18,143 nt of DNA from Candidatus Competibacteraceae bacterium (GTDB lineage Bacteria; Pseudomonadota; Gammaproteobacteria; Competibacterales; Competibacteraceae): NCBI GenBank assembly GCA_003527885.1, contig DPWB01000411.1, positions 1 to 18,143 on the forward strand, given 5' to 3'. A program made the translations under genes and the position numbers. Positions 1-7,502 of this stretch are shown piece by piece (position 1 is the stretch's first letter; the number at the start of each line of letters is the position of its first letter). The notes beneath the pieces are model-generated. The model saw only the letters and a list, made by a program, of their open reading frames with translations, did no database searches and was not told the origin of the DNA.

Positions 1-75
1 TGATATGTACGTGTGTAGTATTTTTTTTTTTTCAAGCAGAAGACGGCATACGAGATCTAGTACGGTCTCGTGGGC
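1..75. other. Illumina Nextera i7 adapter and read-through (non-biological)
   Basis: Positions 33-56 are the Illumina P7 flow-cell sequence. Positions 57-64 hold the index CTAGTACG, the reverse complement of Nextera N702, and 65-75 read GTCTCGTGGGC, the start of the Nextera i7 read primer. Outside this lie twelve T (21-32) and 20 bases of low-quality-looking sequence (1-20), as expected when a read runs off the end of the adapter. The usual continuation of the adapter into the Tn5 mosaic end is missing here. Sequence that continues an open reading frame begins at about 76. Confidence 0.98.
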
Positions 76-267
76 CTGGGCGGTGGCCATCACCGACTCC
101 CCCAACTCCTCCCCGACTTGGTGCGACTCACCGCCCGCCAAGGCATAAATCGTCCAGAGCAGTCCCGCCCCCACCAGCGCCGAGGCTGATTTGTTGATCT
201 TGATGGGATGCTCCAGCGCGATGGCCGCGTAAGCGATGACAAAAACGAGGACGAGCAAAGTCAGCAT
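76..267 (-). CDS. nhaD: NhaD-type Na+/H+ antiporter, N-terminal fragment (cut by contig end)
   Basis: This is an inner-membrane sodium/proton antiporter of the NhaD (ion transporter) family, of which only the first 64 codons are present. The ATG is at 265-267, with a GAGGA Shine-Dalgarno sequence nine bases upstream. The product starts with a hydrophobic segment and then reads YAAIALEHPIKINKSASAL followed by a second hydrophobic stretch ending in WTIYAL. The EHP-x-KINK pattern after the first helix is typical of NhaD N-termini. A hydrophilic stretch rich in Glu and Gly follows (residues 45-59). The frame is open up to the adapter at 75, so the truncation comes from the contig end and is not mutational. 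The family assignment rests on recall of the N-terminal pattern only. Confidence 0.72.
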
Positions 268-276
268 CTCAGATGA

Positions 277-281
277 TCCTC
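277..281 (-). promoter_or_regulatory. Ribosome binding site of the nhaD fragment
   Basis: On the minus strand GAGGA lies nine bases before the ATG at 265-267. It supports this start for a gene with only a short visible coding stretch. Confidence 0.55.
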
Positions 282-392
282 ATGGGCGATGGGAACTGAT
301 GTGAGCTGGAGAAAAACCTGCTGACCGGTAGGGATGCAACCAATCCCCAATGCGTACAGATTAGTAGAGAATCAGGCTTAGTAACGGGGCAA

Positions 393-681
393 TTATTTAT
401 CCGATCGAACGCGCACCCAAAACCAGAGCAAAGCGGCAGCCACCAAGGCGCAACCACCGGAAAAATCGAAAGCCGCCAAAGGCGACACGGTTTGATAGAG
501 CTAACCGAACAGCACGGAGGCCGGCAACAGGAACACCCCGGTCGTCGGATTGAACCAGCCAAACGCTGTCCCGCGCCGTTCCGGTGCGGCGAGGTCCGCG
601 ACCAGCGCCTTTTCGACTCCTTCTGTCGCTACCATGAACAAGCCGTAGAACGCGAACAGGCCGAACAATATAGTCATTCAC
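393..681 (-). pseudogene. MFS transporter remnant, C-terminal end with in-frame stop
   Basis: In the minus-strand frame ending at the TAA at 393-395, translation gives the end of a major facilitator superfamily protein. It reads LFGLFAFYGLFMVATEGVEK, then a stretch containing ADLAAPERRGTAFGWFNPTTG, and a last hydrophobic helix ending FWVRVRSDK. The pair TEGVEKALVADL and ERRGTAFGWFN is characteristic of one MFS group. A TAG at 501-503 interrupts the frame where a Trp codon (TGG) would fit between LFG and LYQ. The N-terminal part of the gene is absent: similarity stops at about 670, where a perfect inverted repeat begins. Only about 95 codons of an expected 400 or so remain. The larger open frame on the same strand (397-762) is a different frame and is a shadow. 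Confidence 0.75.
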
Positions 682-712
682 AAATATAAATGAACATATG
701 TGAATGACTATA
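669..712. repeat. Perfect 14-bp inverted repeat, AT-rich
   Basis: TATAGTCATTCACA (669-682) and its exact reverse complement TGTGAATGACTATA (699-712) flank a 16-base spacer (683-698). The element is much more AT-rich than its surroundings and sits at the broken 5' edge of the MFS remnant. It has no T-run typical of a terminator. It could be a regulator operator, since it contains a TGAACATATGTGAA core loosely like ArsR/SmtB sites. It could also be the scar of a small insertion or deletion. The symmetry is certain and the function is unknown. Confidence 0.8.
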
Positions 713-899
713 AAAGTAAGGCCCCCTGTACTTCCGGGCCTGAACGACACTGGATCGGTCATGCATCAAACTCCAAAACGCCAGCCTTCACGCCGACCGA
801 CAGACGTTGAGTTCACCGGAGGAGGCCGGCCGGCGCCCGGCAAACCCGCGCCGGTCCGCCAGCGCGGGTCGAACGCGGTCGCTCTGCGGTCCAACGGGG
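713..899. other. Gene-free stretch downstream of the SDR gene
   Basis: I see no supported gene here on either strand. The stretch holds a GC-rich hairpin just past the SDR stop codon (listed separately) and a GC palindromic patch around 825-840. Open frames crossing it are shadows of the SDR gene or of the MFS remnant. Confidence 0.5.
842..869 (-). terminator. Probable terminator of the glycoside hydrolase-SDR unit
   Basis: On the minus strand, 31 bases past the SDR stop, ACCCGCGC (869-862) pairs exactly with GCGCGGGT (851-844) across a ten-base loop. TTT follows (844-842). The stem is strong but the T-run is short, so it may end transcription only partly. Confidence 0.5.
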
Positions 900-1742
900 T
901 TAACCGCCGGTGGCAAAACCGGGGTAGCAGGTCATGCCGCCGTCCACGAACAGGGTGGTGCCGGTGATGTAGTCGGCCATGTCGGAGGCCAGAAACACCG
1001 CCGCCTGCGCGATGTCTTCCGGCTCGCCGATGCGCTGGTAGGGAACCAGTTCCATCAGTTTGGCGTAGGCTTCCGGGGTTTCCCAGGCCGGGCGGTTGAT
1101 CGGGGTGCGGATCGCGCCGGGTGCGATGCTGTTGACCCGGATACGAAACGGCGCCAGTTCTTGGGCCATGGTCTGCATCAGCATATTGACGGCGCCCTTG
1201 GACGCCGCGTAGTTGGCGTGGCCGGCCCAAGGGATGATCTGATGGACCGAACTCATGCAGATGATCTTGCCGGCGGCCACGGACACCGCCTCGTTGACGC
1301 CGCGGCGCTTGAACTCCTTGATCGCCTCGCGGGCGCACAGAAACTGCCCGGTCAAGTTGACATCGATGACCGTATTCCACTGCTCCAGGGTCATCTCGTC
1401 GATGTTGGCATCGCGCTGCAAACCGGCGTTGGCCACCAGAATGTCGATGGTTCCAAAAGTCTCGAACATGGCCTTGTACAGAGACTGCACCTCAGCTTCC
1501 TTGGAAACATCGGCCTTGACCGCGATCGCCTTGGCCCCGAAACCTTCGATGGCCCTGACGATTTCTCGGGCGGTCTCTTCATTGGAGACGAAATTGACCG
1601 CGACATCGGCCCCGGCCCGACCCAGACCGAGGGCGATGGCCTTGCCGATGCCGGAACTGGCGCCGGTGACCAGGGCCTTCTGGCCGGCGAGAATCTGGGG
1701 ACAGGCATAGCTGGGCAAGGTGGTATTGTGAGGGGCGGGCAT
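900..1742 (-). CDS. SDR-family oxidoreductase, glucose 1-dehydrogenase-like
   Basis: This is a cytoplasmic NAD(P)-dependent classical short-chain dehydrogenase of 280 residues. Visible motifs are the nucleotide-binding TGASSGIG (26-33), the structural NAG (105-107) and the catalytic Ser165, Tyr178 and Lys182 in MSSVHQIIPW and YAASK. The MSSVH-x-IPW block and the C-terminal TLFVDGGMTCYP closely resemble Bacillus-type glucose 1-dehydrogenases, which oxidise beta-D-glucose to gluconolactone. The substrate here is inferred, because many SDRs share this fold. An N-terminal extension of about 18 residues precedes the Rossmann fold. The ATG at 1740-1742 follows a GGAG eight bases upstream. The gene lies 65 bases downstream of the large glycoside hydrolase gene on the same strand, so the two probably form one transcript in which released glucose could be the substrate. 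Confidence 0.85.
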   Translation of the reverse strand: MPAPHNTTLPSYACPQILAGQKALVTGASSGIGKAIALGLGRAGADVAVNFVSNEETAREIVRAIEGFGAKAIAVKADVSKEAEVQSLYKAMFETFGTIDILVANAGLQRDANIDEMTLEQWNTVIDVNLTGQFLCAREAIKEFKRRGVNEAVSVAAGKIICMSSVHQIIPWAGHANYAASKGAVNMLMQTMAQELAPFRIRVNSIAPGAIRTPINRPAWETPEAYAKLMELVPYQRIGEPEDIAQAAVFLASDMADYITGTTLFVDGGMTCYPGFATGG

Positions 1743-1807
1743 CGCAGGGTCTCCGTTGGGATCGCGGGGGCTTCTTGGCTCGGGGTTCGATGGGCTTTAG
1801 CGCTCGG

Positions 1808-4444
1808 CTATTCCGGTCGATAGGCTTCGTTGATCAGATTGGCGATCAACGCGGTCCAACCGGTTTGATGGCTGGCGCCGAGGCCATGACCATCATCGCC
1901 ATGAAAATATTCGTAAAATACGAGATGGTCCTTGAAATAAGGATCGGTTTGCAGGAAATCGCAAGCCCCGAACAGCGGGCGGCAACCGTCGGCGCCACGC
2001 AGGAACAGCCGGCTGAGACGGCGGCACAGTTCGTCGGCGACTCCGCCCAGCGTCAGCCAAGTTCCCGAACCGGTCGGGCACTCCACCTTGACCCCATCGC
2101 CATAATAGCGATCGAAGCGACGCAGGCTCTGAATCAACAGGTAGTTGACCGGCATCCAGACCGGGCCGCGCCAGTTGGAGTTACCGCCGAACAGGCCGCT
2201 GGTGGATTCTCCCGGCTGGTAACGGACTTCGTAACCGACGCCCTCACATTCAAAGCGATAGGGGTGGTCGAGATGATAGCGCGACAGCGCCCGAATGCCG
2301 TAAGGGGACAGAAATTCGTTTTCGTCCAACATTTTCTGGAGCAAGGCTTTCATGCGGACGATGCGCACCAGCGACAGCAGCCGCCGCTGCTCCCGGCCCG
2401 GCTGCTCCCAGCGCGACACCAGCTTGGCCAAATCGGGGCGATAGTTCAGAAACCACTTCAAACGGCGGTTAAAATCTCCCAAACCCTCCAGCACGTCTCC
2501 GGTGATCACCTCCACGGCGAACAGCGGAATCAAGCCGACCATCGAGCGAATACGCACCGGCATCTTCTGGCCATCCGGCAGCGACAACACGTCGTAAAAA
2601 AAGCCGTCTTGCTCGTCCCATAACCCGATCCCTTGCTCGCCGAGATTGTTCAAGGCGGCGGCGATATTCAGGAAGTGCTCGAAAAATTTGGTCGCGATGT
2701 CTTCGTAAACGTGGTTGTGATGGGCCAGTTCCAGGGCGATGCGGGTCAGGTTCAGCGAGTACATCGCCATCCAGGCGGTGCCGTCGGCCTGGTTGAGAAA
2801 GCCGCCGGTAGGGAGCGGTTTCGAGCGGTCGAATACGCCGATATTGTCCAAACCCAAGAAACCGCCCTGGAAGATGTTGCGGCCTTCGACATCCTTGCGG
2901 TTCACCCACCAGGTGAAATTGAGCATCAGCTTATGAAATACCCGTTCCAGGAATGCCAGATCACCGCCATCACCCCGTTGCTCGCGATCGGCTTGATAGA
3001 CCTTCCAGGCCGCCCAGGCGTGCACCGGGGGGTTCACGTCGCCGAAATTCCATTCGTAGGCGGGCAATTGGCCGTTGGGGTGCATGTACCAGTCCCGGCA
3101 CAGCAAAACCAGTTGGTCCTTGGCCGATTGCGGGTCCACCAGCGCTAGCGCCACGCAGTGAAACGCCAGATCCCAGGCGGCGAACCAGGGATACTCCCAG
3201 TTGTCGGGCACGGAAATGATGTCGGCGTTGTTCAGGTGCCGCCAATCGCTGTTGCGGCCGTGGCGGCGATTTTCGGGCGGCGCCGGCTGGCCGTGGTCGC
3301 CGTCCAACCATTGCGGGATGTCGTAGTAGTAAAACTGCTTGCTCCACAACAGGCCGGCCAGCGCCTGCCGTTGCACCCGCCGAGCGTCGGCATCGCCGAC
3401 GTTCTTTTGGGTCTCGGCATAAAAAACGTCGGCCTCTTGCCGCCGCTGTTCCAGCAGATCGGCGAAATCGGCAAAGGCATCACCGGCGCCGTGGTCGGGT
3501 CGCACGCGCACGCGCAGCGCCCGACTGCCGCCCGCCGGAAGATCGAACACAAACCATCCGGCCGCCTTGGTGCCGGTGCGCTCCGGGTTGACGGCAAGGG
3601 GTTGGCCGTGGATCACGCGATCGTGAAACGCGTCCTTGAAATAACCCGACGCATCGGCTTTGCCGGACAGCCGGCGGACGTTGGTCTCGTTGTCGCAGAA
3701 CAATAACTCTTGCGGGCCATCGAAATCGGCCACCTTTTGCCCGGTGGGATGATCGACCAGCACGCGGCGGTCGCCTTGGGCGCGCAGGCTGGGTTTGACC
3801 GCGCCCGCGAACCAGTTCCAGGTATTGCGGAACCACAGTTGTGGCAGCAGGTGCAGCCGCGCCGGATCCGGTCCCCGATTGTGCGCGCTGACCTGCAACA
3901 GGATATCGTCGGCGTCCGCCTTGGCGTATTCGATATCGATATCGAAATAGCGGTTGTCGGCAAACACGCCGGTGTCGATCAGCTCGAATTCCGGCTCCGA
4001 TTTACCGCGCCGCCGGTTCTCCTCGATCAGCCGCTGGTAGGGATACGCCGCTTGCGGGTACTTATAGAGCATCCGGGCATAGGAATAGGTCGGCGTCGCA
4101 TCGAGGTAGTAATACAACTCTTTTACATCTTCGCCGTGATTGCCTTCTTGGTTGGTCAACCCGAACAGACGCTCCTTGAGAATCGGGTCTTGGCCGTTCC
4201 ACAAGGCCACCGCCAAACACAGAATTTGCCGGTCGTCGCAGAACCCGCCGATGCCGTCCTCGCCCCAGCGGTAAACGCGGCCGCGAGCCTGTTCGTGGGT
4301 GAAATAATTCCAAGCGGTGCCGTATTCGCTGTAATCTTCCCGCACCGTGCCCCACTGTCGCTCGCTCAGGTACGTTCCCCAACGCCGCCAAGCCGGTTGG
4401 TTCATCCGCTGGCGTTCGAGGTCGGCAGACTTATCGGGTGGCAT
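1808..4444 (-). CDS. MGH1-like (GH63-related) glycoside hydrolase, 878 residues
   Basis: This is a large cytoplasmic-looking protein with no signal peptide, of the type annotated as MGH1-like glycoside hydrolase or glucosidase. Its catalytic part is an (alpha/alpha)6 barrel related to GH63 mannosylglycerate and glucosylglycerate hydrolases. Visible blocks are an N-terminal WGTYLSERQWGTVREDYS-type segment (22-39), a beta-rich middle (150-320), PWFAAWDLAFHC with the likely catalytic Asp425, YEWNFGDVNPPVHAW (463-477), SNWRGPVWMPVNYLL (756-770) and GLGASHQTGWTALIANL near the C-terminus. The function is inferred from the fold; candidate substrates are glucosides such as trehalose-like or glucosylglycerate-type compounds. 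I chose the ATG at 4442-4444 because AAGGA lies seven bases upstream; the frame is open 28 codons further with no better site. It is probably co-transcribed with the SDR gene downstream and is divergent from the DUF1345 gene. Confidence 0.85.
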   Translation of the reverse strand: MPPDKSADLERQRMNQPAWRRWGTYLSERQWGTVREDYSEYGTAWNYFTHEQARGRVYRWGEDGIGGFCDDRQILCLAVALWNGQDPILKERLFGLTNQEGNHGEDVKELYYYLDATPTYSYARMLYKYPQAAYPYQRLIEENRRRGKSEPEFELIDTGVFADNRYFDIDIEYAKADADDILLQVSAHNRGPDPARLHLLPQLWFRNTWNWFAGAVKPSLRAQGDRRVLVDHPTGQKVADFDGPQELLFCDNETNVRRLSGKADASGYFKDAFHDRVIHGQPLAVNPERTGTKAAGWFVFDLPAGGSRALRVRVRPDHGAGDAFADFADLLEQRRQEADVFYAETQKNVGDADARRVQRQALAGLLWSKQFYYYDIPQWLDGDHGQPAPPENRRHGRNSDWRHLNNADIISVPDNWEYPWFAAWDLAFHCVALALVDPQSAKDQLVLLCRDWYMHPNGQLPAYEWNFGDVNPPVHAWAAWKVYQADREQRGDGGDLAFLERVFHKLMLNFTWWVNRKDVEGRNIFQGGFLGLDNIGVFDRSKPLPTGGFLNQADGTAWMAMYSLNLTRIALELAHHNHVYEDIATKFFEHFLNIAAALNNLGEQGIGLWDEQDGFFYDVLSLPDGQKMPVRIRSMVGLIPLFAVEVITGDVLEGLGDFNRRLKWFLNYRPDLAKLVSRWEQPGREQRRLLSLVRIVRMKALLQKMLDENEFLSPYGIRALSRYHLDHPYRFECEGVGYEVRYQPGESTSGLFGGNSNWRGPVWMPVNYLLIQSLRRFDRYYGDGVKVECPTGSGTWLTLGGVADELCRRLSRLFLRGADGCRPLFGACDFLQTDPYFKDHLVFYEYFHGDDGHGLGASHQTGWTALIANLINEAYRPE

Positions 4445-4498
4445 AATGTGATCCTTGATGATGGTTGAGTCATACACTCGGACGCGCGACCCTTTACC
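4445..4498. promoter_or_regulatory. Divergent intergenic region
   Basis: These 54 bases separate the start codons of the glycoside hydrolase (minus) and DUF1345 (plus) genes, so promoters for both should lie in or close to them. The AAGGA Shine-Dalgarno sequence of the hydrolase is clear. I cannot point to a convincing -35/-10 pair on either strand. Confidence 0.4.
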
Positions 4499-5188
4499 GT
4501 GAACAAGCATCCGCTCCACGACCTGCATTGGTCGGCGCGTTTGAGCGCCTTAGGCCGACAAGCCCTGGCGATAGCGCCCGCGCTCGCGGTCGGAACCATC
4601 ACGCCGCCGTACTTCGAGCACGGCGCCGAAACGTCGTGGCTGGCTGCCTGGTGTACTTACTGTGCCGTCGAACTCGCCCTGATTTGGTCTCTGGCGTTAC
4701 GTTTGGACGCTCGGGCAACCCGTCGCCGCGCTCAATGGAACGATCCGGGAGCCCTCATGTTGTTTGTTTTGGTGACGCTGGCCTGTTGCGCCAGCCTTGC
4801 GGCGGTCGCGCTGGTGATCGATACCGGCCGCAACCTGCACGGGCTGGCGCATTGGATCCATCTCGGCGCGATGCTGTCATCCCTGGCGGGAGCGTGGTTG
4901 CTGATTCAAACCGTTTTTGCATCCCACTACGCCCGCGTCTATTACCGACCGCTTCCCGCGGCGAAGGAACCGGCGCGCGGCCTGTCTTTTCCCGGTAACC
5001 AAGAGCCCGATTACCTCGATTTTTTCTACTACGCCGCCGTTATCGGCATGACCTCGCAAGTGTCCGACGTGACGACGCAAAGCCGCCCCATGCGCCGGTT
5101 GACGCTGATCCATGGCTTGCTGTCGTTCGGCTTCAATCTGATCGTGCTCGCTATTGCGGTCAACGTGTTCGCGTCCAGCCTGGCGTGA
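4499..5188 (+). CDS. DUF1345 family inner-membrane protein
   Basis: This is a 229-residue integral membrane protein of unknown function. Hydrophobic segments lie at about 23-36, 50-68, 86-106, 119-137, 171-185 and 202-226. The C-terminal block DYLDFFYYAAVIGMTSQVSD followed by a Thr/Arg stretch and LSFGFNLIVLAIAVN is the signature of the DUF1345 family (DFLYFSFTIGM-like). The start is a GTG at 4499. No in-frame ATG, GTG or TTG lies between it and the preceding stop at 4466-4468, and no strong ribosome binding site is visible, so translation may be weak. The stop is 41 bases from the end of the convergent lipoprotein gene. Neighbours give no firm clue to its role. Confidence 0.8.
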   Translation: MNKHPLHDLHWSARLSALGRQALAIAPALAVGTITPPYFEHGAETSWLAAWCTYCAVELALIWSLALRLDARATRRRAQWNDPGALMLFVLVTLACCASLAAVALVIDTGRNLHGLAHWIHLGAMLSSLAGAWLLIQTVFASHYARVYYRPLPAAKEPARGLSFPGNQEPDYLDFFYYAAVIGMTSQVSDVTTQSRPMRRLTLIHGLLSFGFNLIVLAIAVNVFASSLA

Positions 5189-5229
5189 AACCCCTCCGCC
5201 GAACCGCGTCAAATCCGGGCAAGTCGCGA

Positions 5230-5808
5230 CTAGTTGAGATCGGGGTCCCGGAAATACTGAGCGCTCCACTCGGCCTGGGTAGAGACCCCGTTTGCGTTCA
5301 ACTGGTAAATGGTGATGCTGGGATTGCCGGAAACATCGGCCGACAATCCAGACCTGACGAACTGGCTCAACGGTTGGGCGTCGCGAAACACCAGGACCTG
5401 CCAGCACGGTTTCACCGCGACTCCGGGTCCGACATCGGTGCGGGCCAGTTGCATGTAAGTGACCTTACCGCTTTTTTCATGGACCACACCGCGCCCGTGC
5501 TTGCCCGCCAGCACGGCGTTCAGGCCGTTGATCTCGAACACGCCGTAACCGGCGGCCTGTTCGATCTCGCTTCGGGTCAGCGGTTTTAGCTTGTAGAGTT
5601 GGTTCAGGGTGCCGGTGCGGACCTTGAGGATGGCCTGGCGCTGCTCTTGTTTGGCTTTTTCGCTCAGCGCGCCGGAAGACTGTGGGGCGAGGGCGGGCTT
5701 GGCGGGCGGTTTGGGGGGCGAGCTGGCGCAACCGCCCAACAAGGTGGCGGCCAACAGACCGCCGACCATCCACGCGCGCCGGACGGGGCAATGCTGGGAG
5801 AATCGCAT
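5230..5808 (-). CDS. Lipoprotein with SYLF (YSC84)-like domain
   Basis: The product has 192 residues with a type II signal peptide: Arg-rich N-terminus, hydrophobic core and the lipobox LLGG-C with lipidated Cys27. A Pro-rich linker follows (about 30-45). The rest, from about 60, is globular, beginning LYKLKPLTRSEIEQAAGYGV and continuing through a Gly-rich segment AVLAGKHGRGVV and VGPGVAVKPCWQVLVF. This resembles the SYLF/YSC84 lipid-binding domain found in bacterial outer-membrane-associated lipoproteins; the match is by eye. I prefer the ATG at 5806-5808 to an upstream TTG at 5857-5859 because it gives a standard signal peptide and does not overlap the preceding gene. The gene starts 37 bases after the GGDEF stop on the same strand, so they are probably co-transcribed. 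Confidence 0.75.
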   Translation of the reverse strand: MRFSQHCPVRRAWMVGGLLAATLLGGCASSPPKPPAKPALAPQSSGALSEKAKQEQRQAILKVRTGTLNQLYKLKPLTRSEIEQAAGYGVFEINGLNAVLAGKHGRGVVHEKSGKVTYMQLARTDVGPGVAVKPCWQVLVFRDAQPLSQFVRSGLSADVSGNPSITIYQLNANGVSTQAEWSAQYFRDPDLN

Positions 5809-5845
5809 GGAGATGTTCTTGAAAGGTTCGGCAAAAAGCGGCCGT

Positions 5846-6892
5846 TTAAAATAACTCAACGTCGCCGAAATTTCCTTCGGGTTTGGCCAGCGCGCCGTCG
5901 GCGATCAGAGTCTCGTAACAGCGGATCTGGTTGCGGCCGTGCTCCTTGGCGTAATACAGCGCCTTGTCGGCCCGAGTGATCACCACCGTGGTGGCTTCCG
6001 AGTTGAGAATCTGGGTGTAGCCGACGCTGGCCGTCACTTGGCCCACTTGCGGGAAATGATAGCGTTCCACGTTCTGCCGGAACCGTTCGAGCACGAGCGG
6101 CGCATCCGCTTCTATCCGCGTCCTGAACACCACCACGAATTCCTCCCCACCATACCGAAACAACAGGTCGGAACGGCGGAACGAACGGCGCATGATGTTG
6201 GCGATCAGGATCAGGACTTCATCGCCGTAGAGATGGCCGTAGGTGTCGTTGATGCGCTTGAAGAAATCGATATCCAGCACCGCCAGCCAATAGTATTGGC
6301 CGTCATCGCCGTCGCGCCGCTCCACATGATGCTGGCGCTCCGCTCTGGCCAAGGTGGCGCGACGGCTGGCTTGCAGGATATCCATGAGCTTGTCGTCGAA
6401 GGCCTTGCGGTTGAGCAAACCGGTCAGTTTGTCGCGTTCGTTGTCTTCGATCAGCTTGAGATAGTTCCAGTAAATCTGCACGAAGCCTTCGATCATCCGC
6501 CGGTCGTCGCGCAGGTCGCGCGCGGACACCAACCGCAAGAACCCGACCAACGGATCCTGGCGCGGGATGGGGAAGGTGTAGCGGTTGCCCTCGGTAACGG
6601 ATTCGATCACCATCTCGCGTCCGTGGGCGCAGGCGAGAAACCCGGTATCACGGTTGATCGAAACCTCCGCGTCGGCCTCGTCGATTTCGCTATCCCGAAT
6701 CCAGCAATTCTTGTGGTCGATGCGAACCAGCAGGTTGGCTTGGTCGCCTTCACAGCGATACAGCACGATTTCCTCGACCTCCAGCAGATCGAACATGGTC
6801 TGCGTCAGGCAAATTTCCAGCGACAGCCGGTTGCGCTTTTCCGTGAGTCGCGCGATGGACTCCAGCAGCTTTTCATGATCCAGTTCGTTCAT
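5846..6892 (-). CDS. GGDEF diguanylate cyclase with N-terminal GAF-like sensor
   Basis: The protein makes cyclic di-GMP from two GTP. It has 348 residues from the ATG at 6890-6892. The N-terminal 150 residues contain no membrane segment and look like a GAF-type sensory domain (LLEVEEIVLYRCEGD and following strands). The catalytic domain begins at DKLTGLLNRKAFDDK and contains the metal-binding LDIDFFKRIND and the active-site GGEEF (248-252). The sequence RRSD (239-242) lies exactly five residues before GGEEF, which matches the product-binding inhibitory I-site RxxD, so feedback inhibition is likely. The start is uncertain: an ATG two codons upstream and another at 6950-6952 are in frame, none with a strong ribosome binding site. 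The lipoprotein gene follows on the same strand. Confidence 0.93.
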   Translation of the reverse strand: MNELDHEKLLESIARLTEKRNRLSLEICLTQTMFDLLEVEEIVLYRCEGDQANLLVRIDHKNCWIRDSEIDEADAEVSINRDTGFLACAHGREMVIESVTEGNRYTFPIPRQDPLVGFLRLVSARDLRDDRRMIEGFVQIYWNYLKLIEDNERDKLTGLLNRKAFDDKLMDILQASRRATLARAERQHHVERRDGDDGQYYWLAVLDIDFFKRINDTYGHLYGDEVLILIANIMRRSFRRSDLLFRYGGEEFVVVFRTRIEADAPLVLERFRQNVERYHFPQVGQVTASVGYTQILNSEATTVVITRADKALYYAKEHGRNQIRCYETLIADGALAKPEGNFGDVELF

Positions 6893-6985
6893 GAGCATCC
6901 AACGGGGTGGTCTTCCGTGGCGCCAAGCGCCGACCGAACTAATAGCGGCCATGCCATCGCAACCAGGGTGTGTTTGGGGTCCGAA

Positions 6986-7180
6986 TCAGTCGTCATCCGC
7001 CGATTGCAAGTAAACGGTCACGTCAAAATGGTCGCGCGGATATAAGGTTCGCGCTTTTCGGTACGCCTCGTCCGCATCGCCGGCCACCACGGTATCCTCG
7101 ACCGTCAGACCGCCCGCCAGCGGTGCGGCATAGATCAGATAAAGGGTCGGACGACGTTCGCCCGCTCGTGTTTGGGCCAT
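6986..7180 (-). CDS. Small hypothetical protein (64 residues)
   Basis: I do not recognise this family. The ATG at 7178-7180 has GAGG seven bases upstream, which is a good ribosome binding site. The product starts with a charged segment (MAQTRAGERRP), then TLYLIYAAPLAGGLTVEDTV and a region rich in Asp, Tyr and Arg ending in YLQSADDD. It looks like a small soluble alpha/beta protein with no signal peptide or membrane segment. It precedes the GGDEF gene by 93 bases on the same strand and may share its transcript. The frame is open much further upstream, to 7495, but that extension lies antisense to another small ORF and lacks a start signal. Confidence 0.6.
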   Translation of the reverse strand: MAQTRAGERRPTLYLIYAAPLAGGLTVEDTVVAGDADEAYRKARTLYPRDHFDVTVYLQSADDD

Positions 7181-7212
7181 GGCTTTACCTCGGTCGCGGC
7201 CGGCATCCGCCC

Positions 7213-7240
7213 TTAAACCGGAACAAGTTGATGGTATAGT
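7213..7240 (+). promoter_or_regulatory. Candidate sigma70-type promoter
   Basis: TTAAAC (7213-7218) and TATAGT (7235-7240) are separated by 16 bases and read rightwards. They would start transcription at about 7247, before the small ORF at 7286. It is an AT-rich patch in GC-rich DNA, but the -35 match is weak. Confidence 0.35.
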
Positions 7241-7285
7241 ATGTGCTGCCAAGCTTCCATATCTAAACCGACTTACCCTGCGGCC

Positions 7286-7483
7286 ATGCCGACAGCACCA
7301 CCCATCGGGCGCGGCGACGCGCCGCCCGAGCAGATCGAGAGCAACAGCGCCGCGATCACCCGCCTGACCGTGGCGGCGGAGCAGGCGTTCCGCGCTGCGA
7401 CTCGCGACCTTTACAACCGCTGGAGCGAGCGCATTGGCCCTGAACTGGTCGAGAAGGCAGAGACGGCGATCCCCCAGGGCTAA
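7286..7483 (+). CDS. Small hypothetical protein (65 residues)
   Basis: I do not recognise it. The frame is open from 7241, but a candidate -10 box overlaps the bases just before that ATG, so I prefer the ATG at 7286. The product begins with a Pro/Gly-rich stretch and continues as a likely amphipathic helix (about residues 22-60, with RLTVAAEQAFRAATRDLYNR). No ribosome binding site is obvious at either ATG. Support for a real gene comes from its context: a candidate promoter upstream and a good terminator 20 bases downstream on the same strand. Confidence 0.45.
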   Translation: MPTAPPIGRGDAPPEQIESNSAAITRLTVAAEQAFRAATRDLYNRWSERIGPELVEKAETAIPQG

Positions 7484-7502
7484 AGCCGATCCCAAAATTT
7501 CG

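Noticed and set aside
21..32. Poly-T at the left end and poly-A at the right end as a transposon tail or terminator
   Set aside because: They lie outside the adapters and reflect sequencing past the fragment end.
766..1380. 204-residue minus-strand frame overlapping the SDR gene
   Set aside because: It is an Arg/Gly-rich alternative frame, while the SDR frame has all catalytic motifs.
1775..2623. 282-residue plus-strand frame opposite the glycoside hydrolase
   Set aside because: It is a Gln/Ala-rich shadow without ribosome binding site or domain pattern.
5939..7045. 368-residue open frame opposite the GGDEF gene
   Set aside because: It has no recognisable motifs and lies entirely over a gene with an intact GGEEF active site. 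The similar length is a coincidence.
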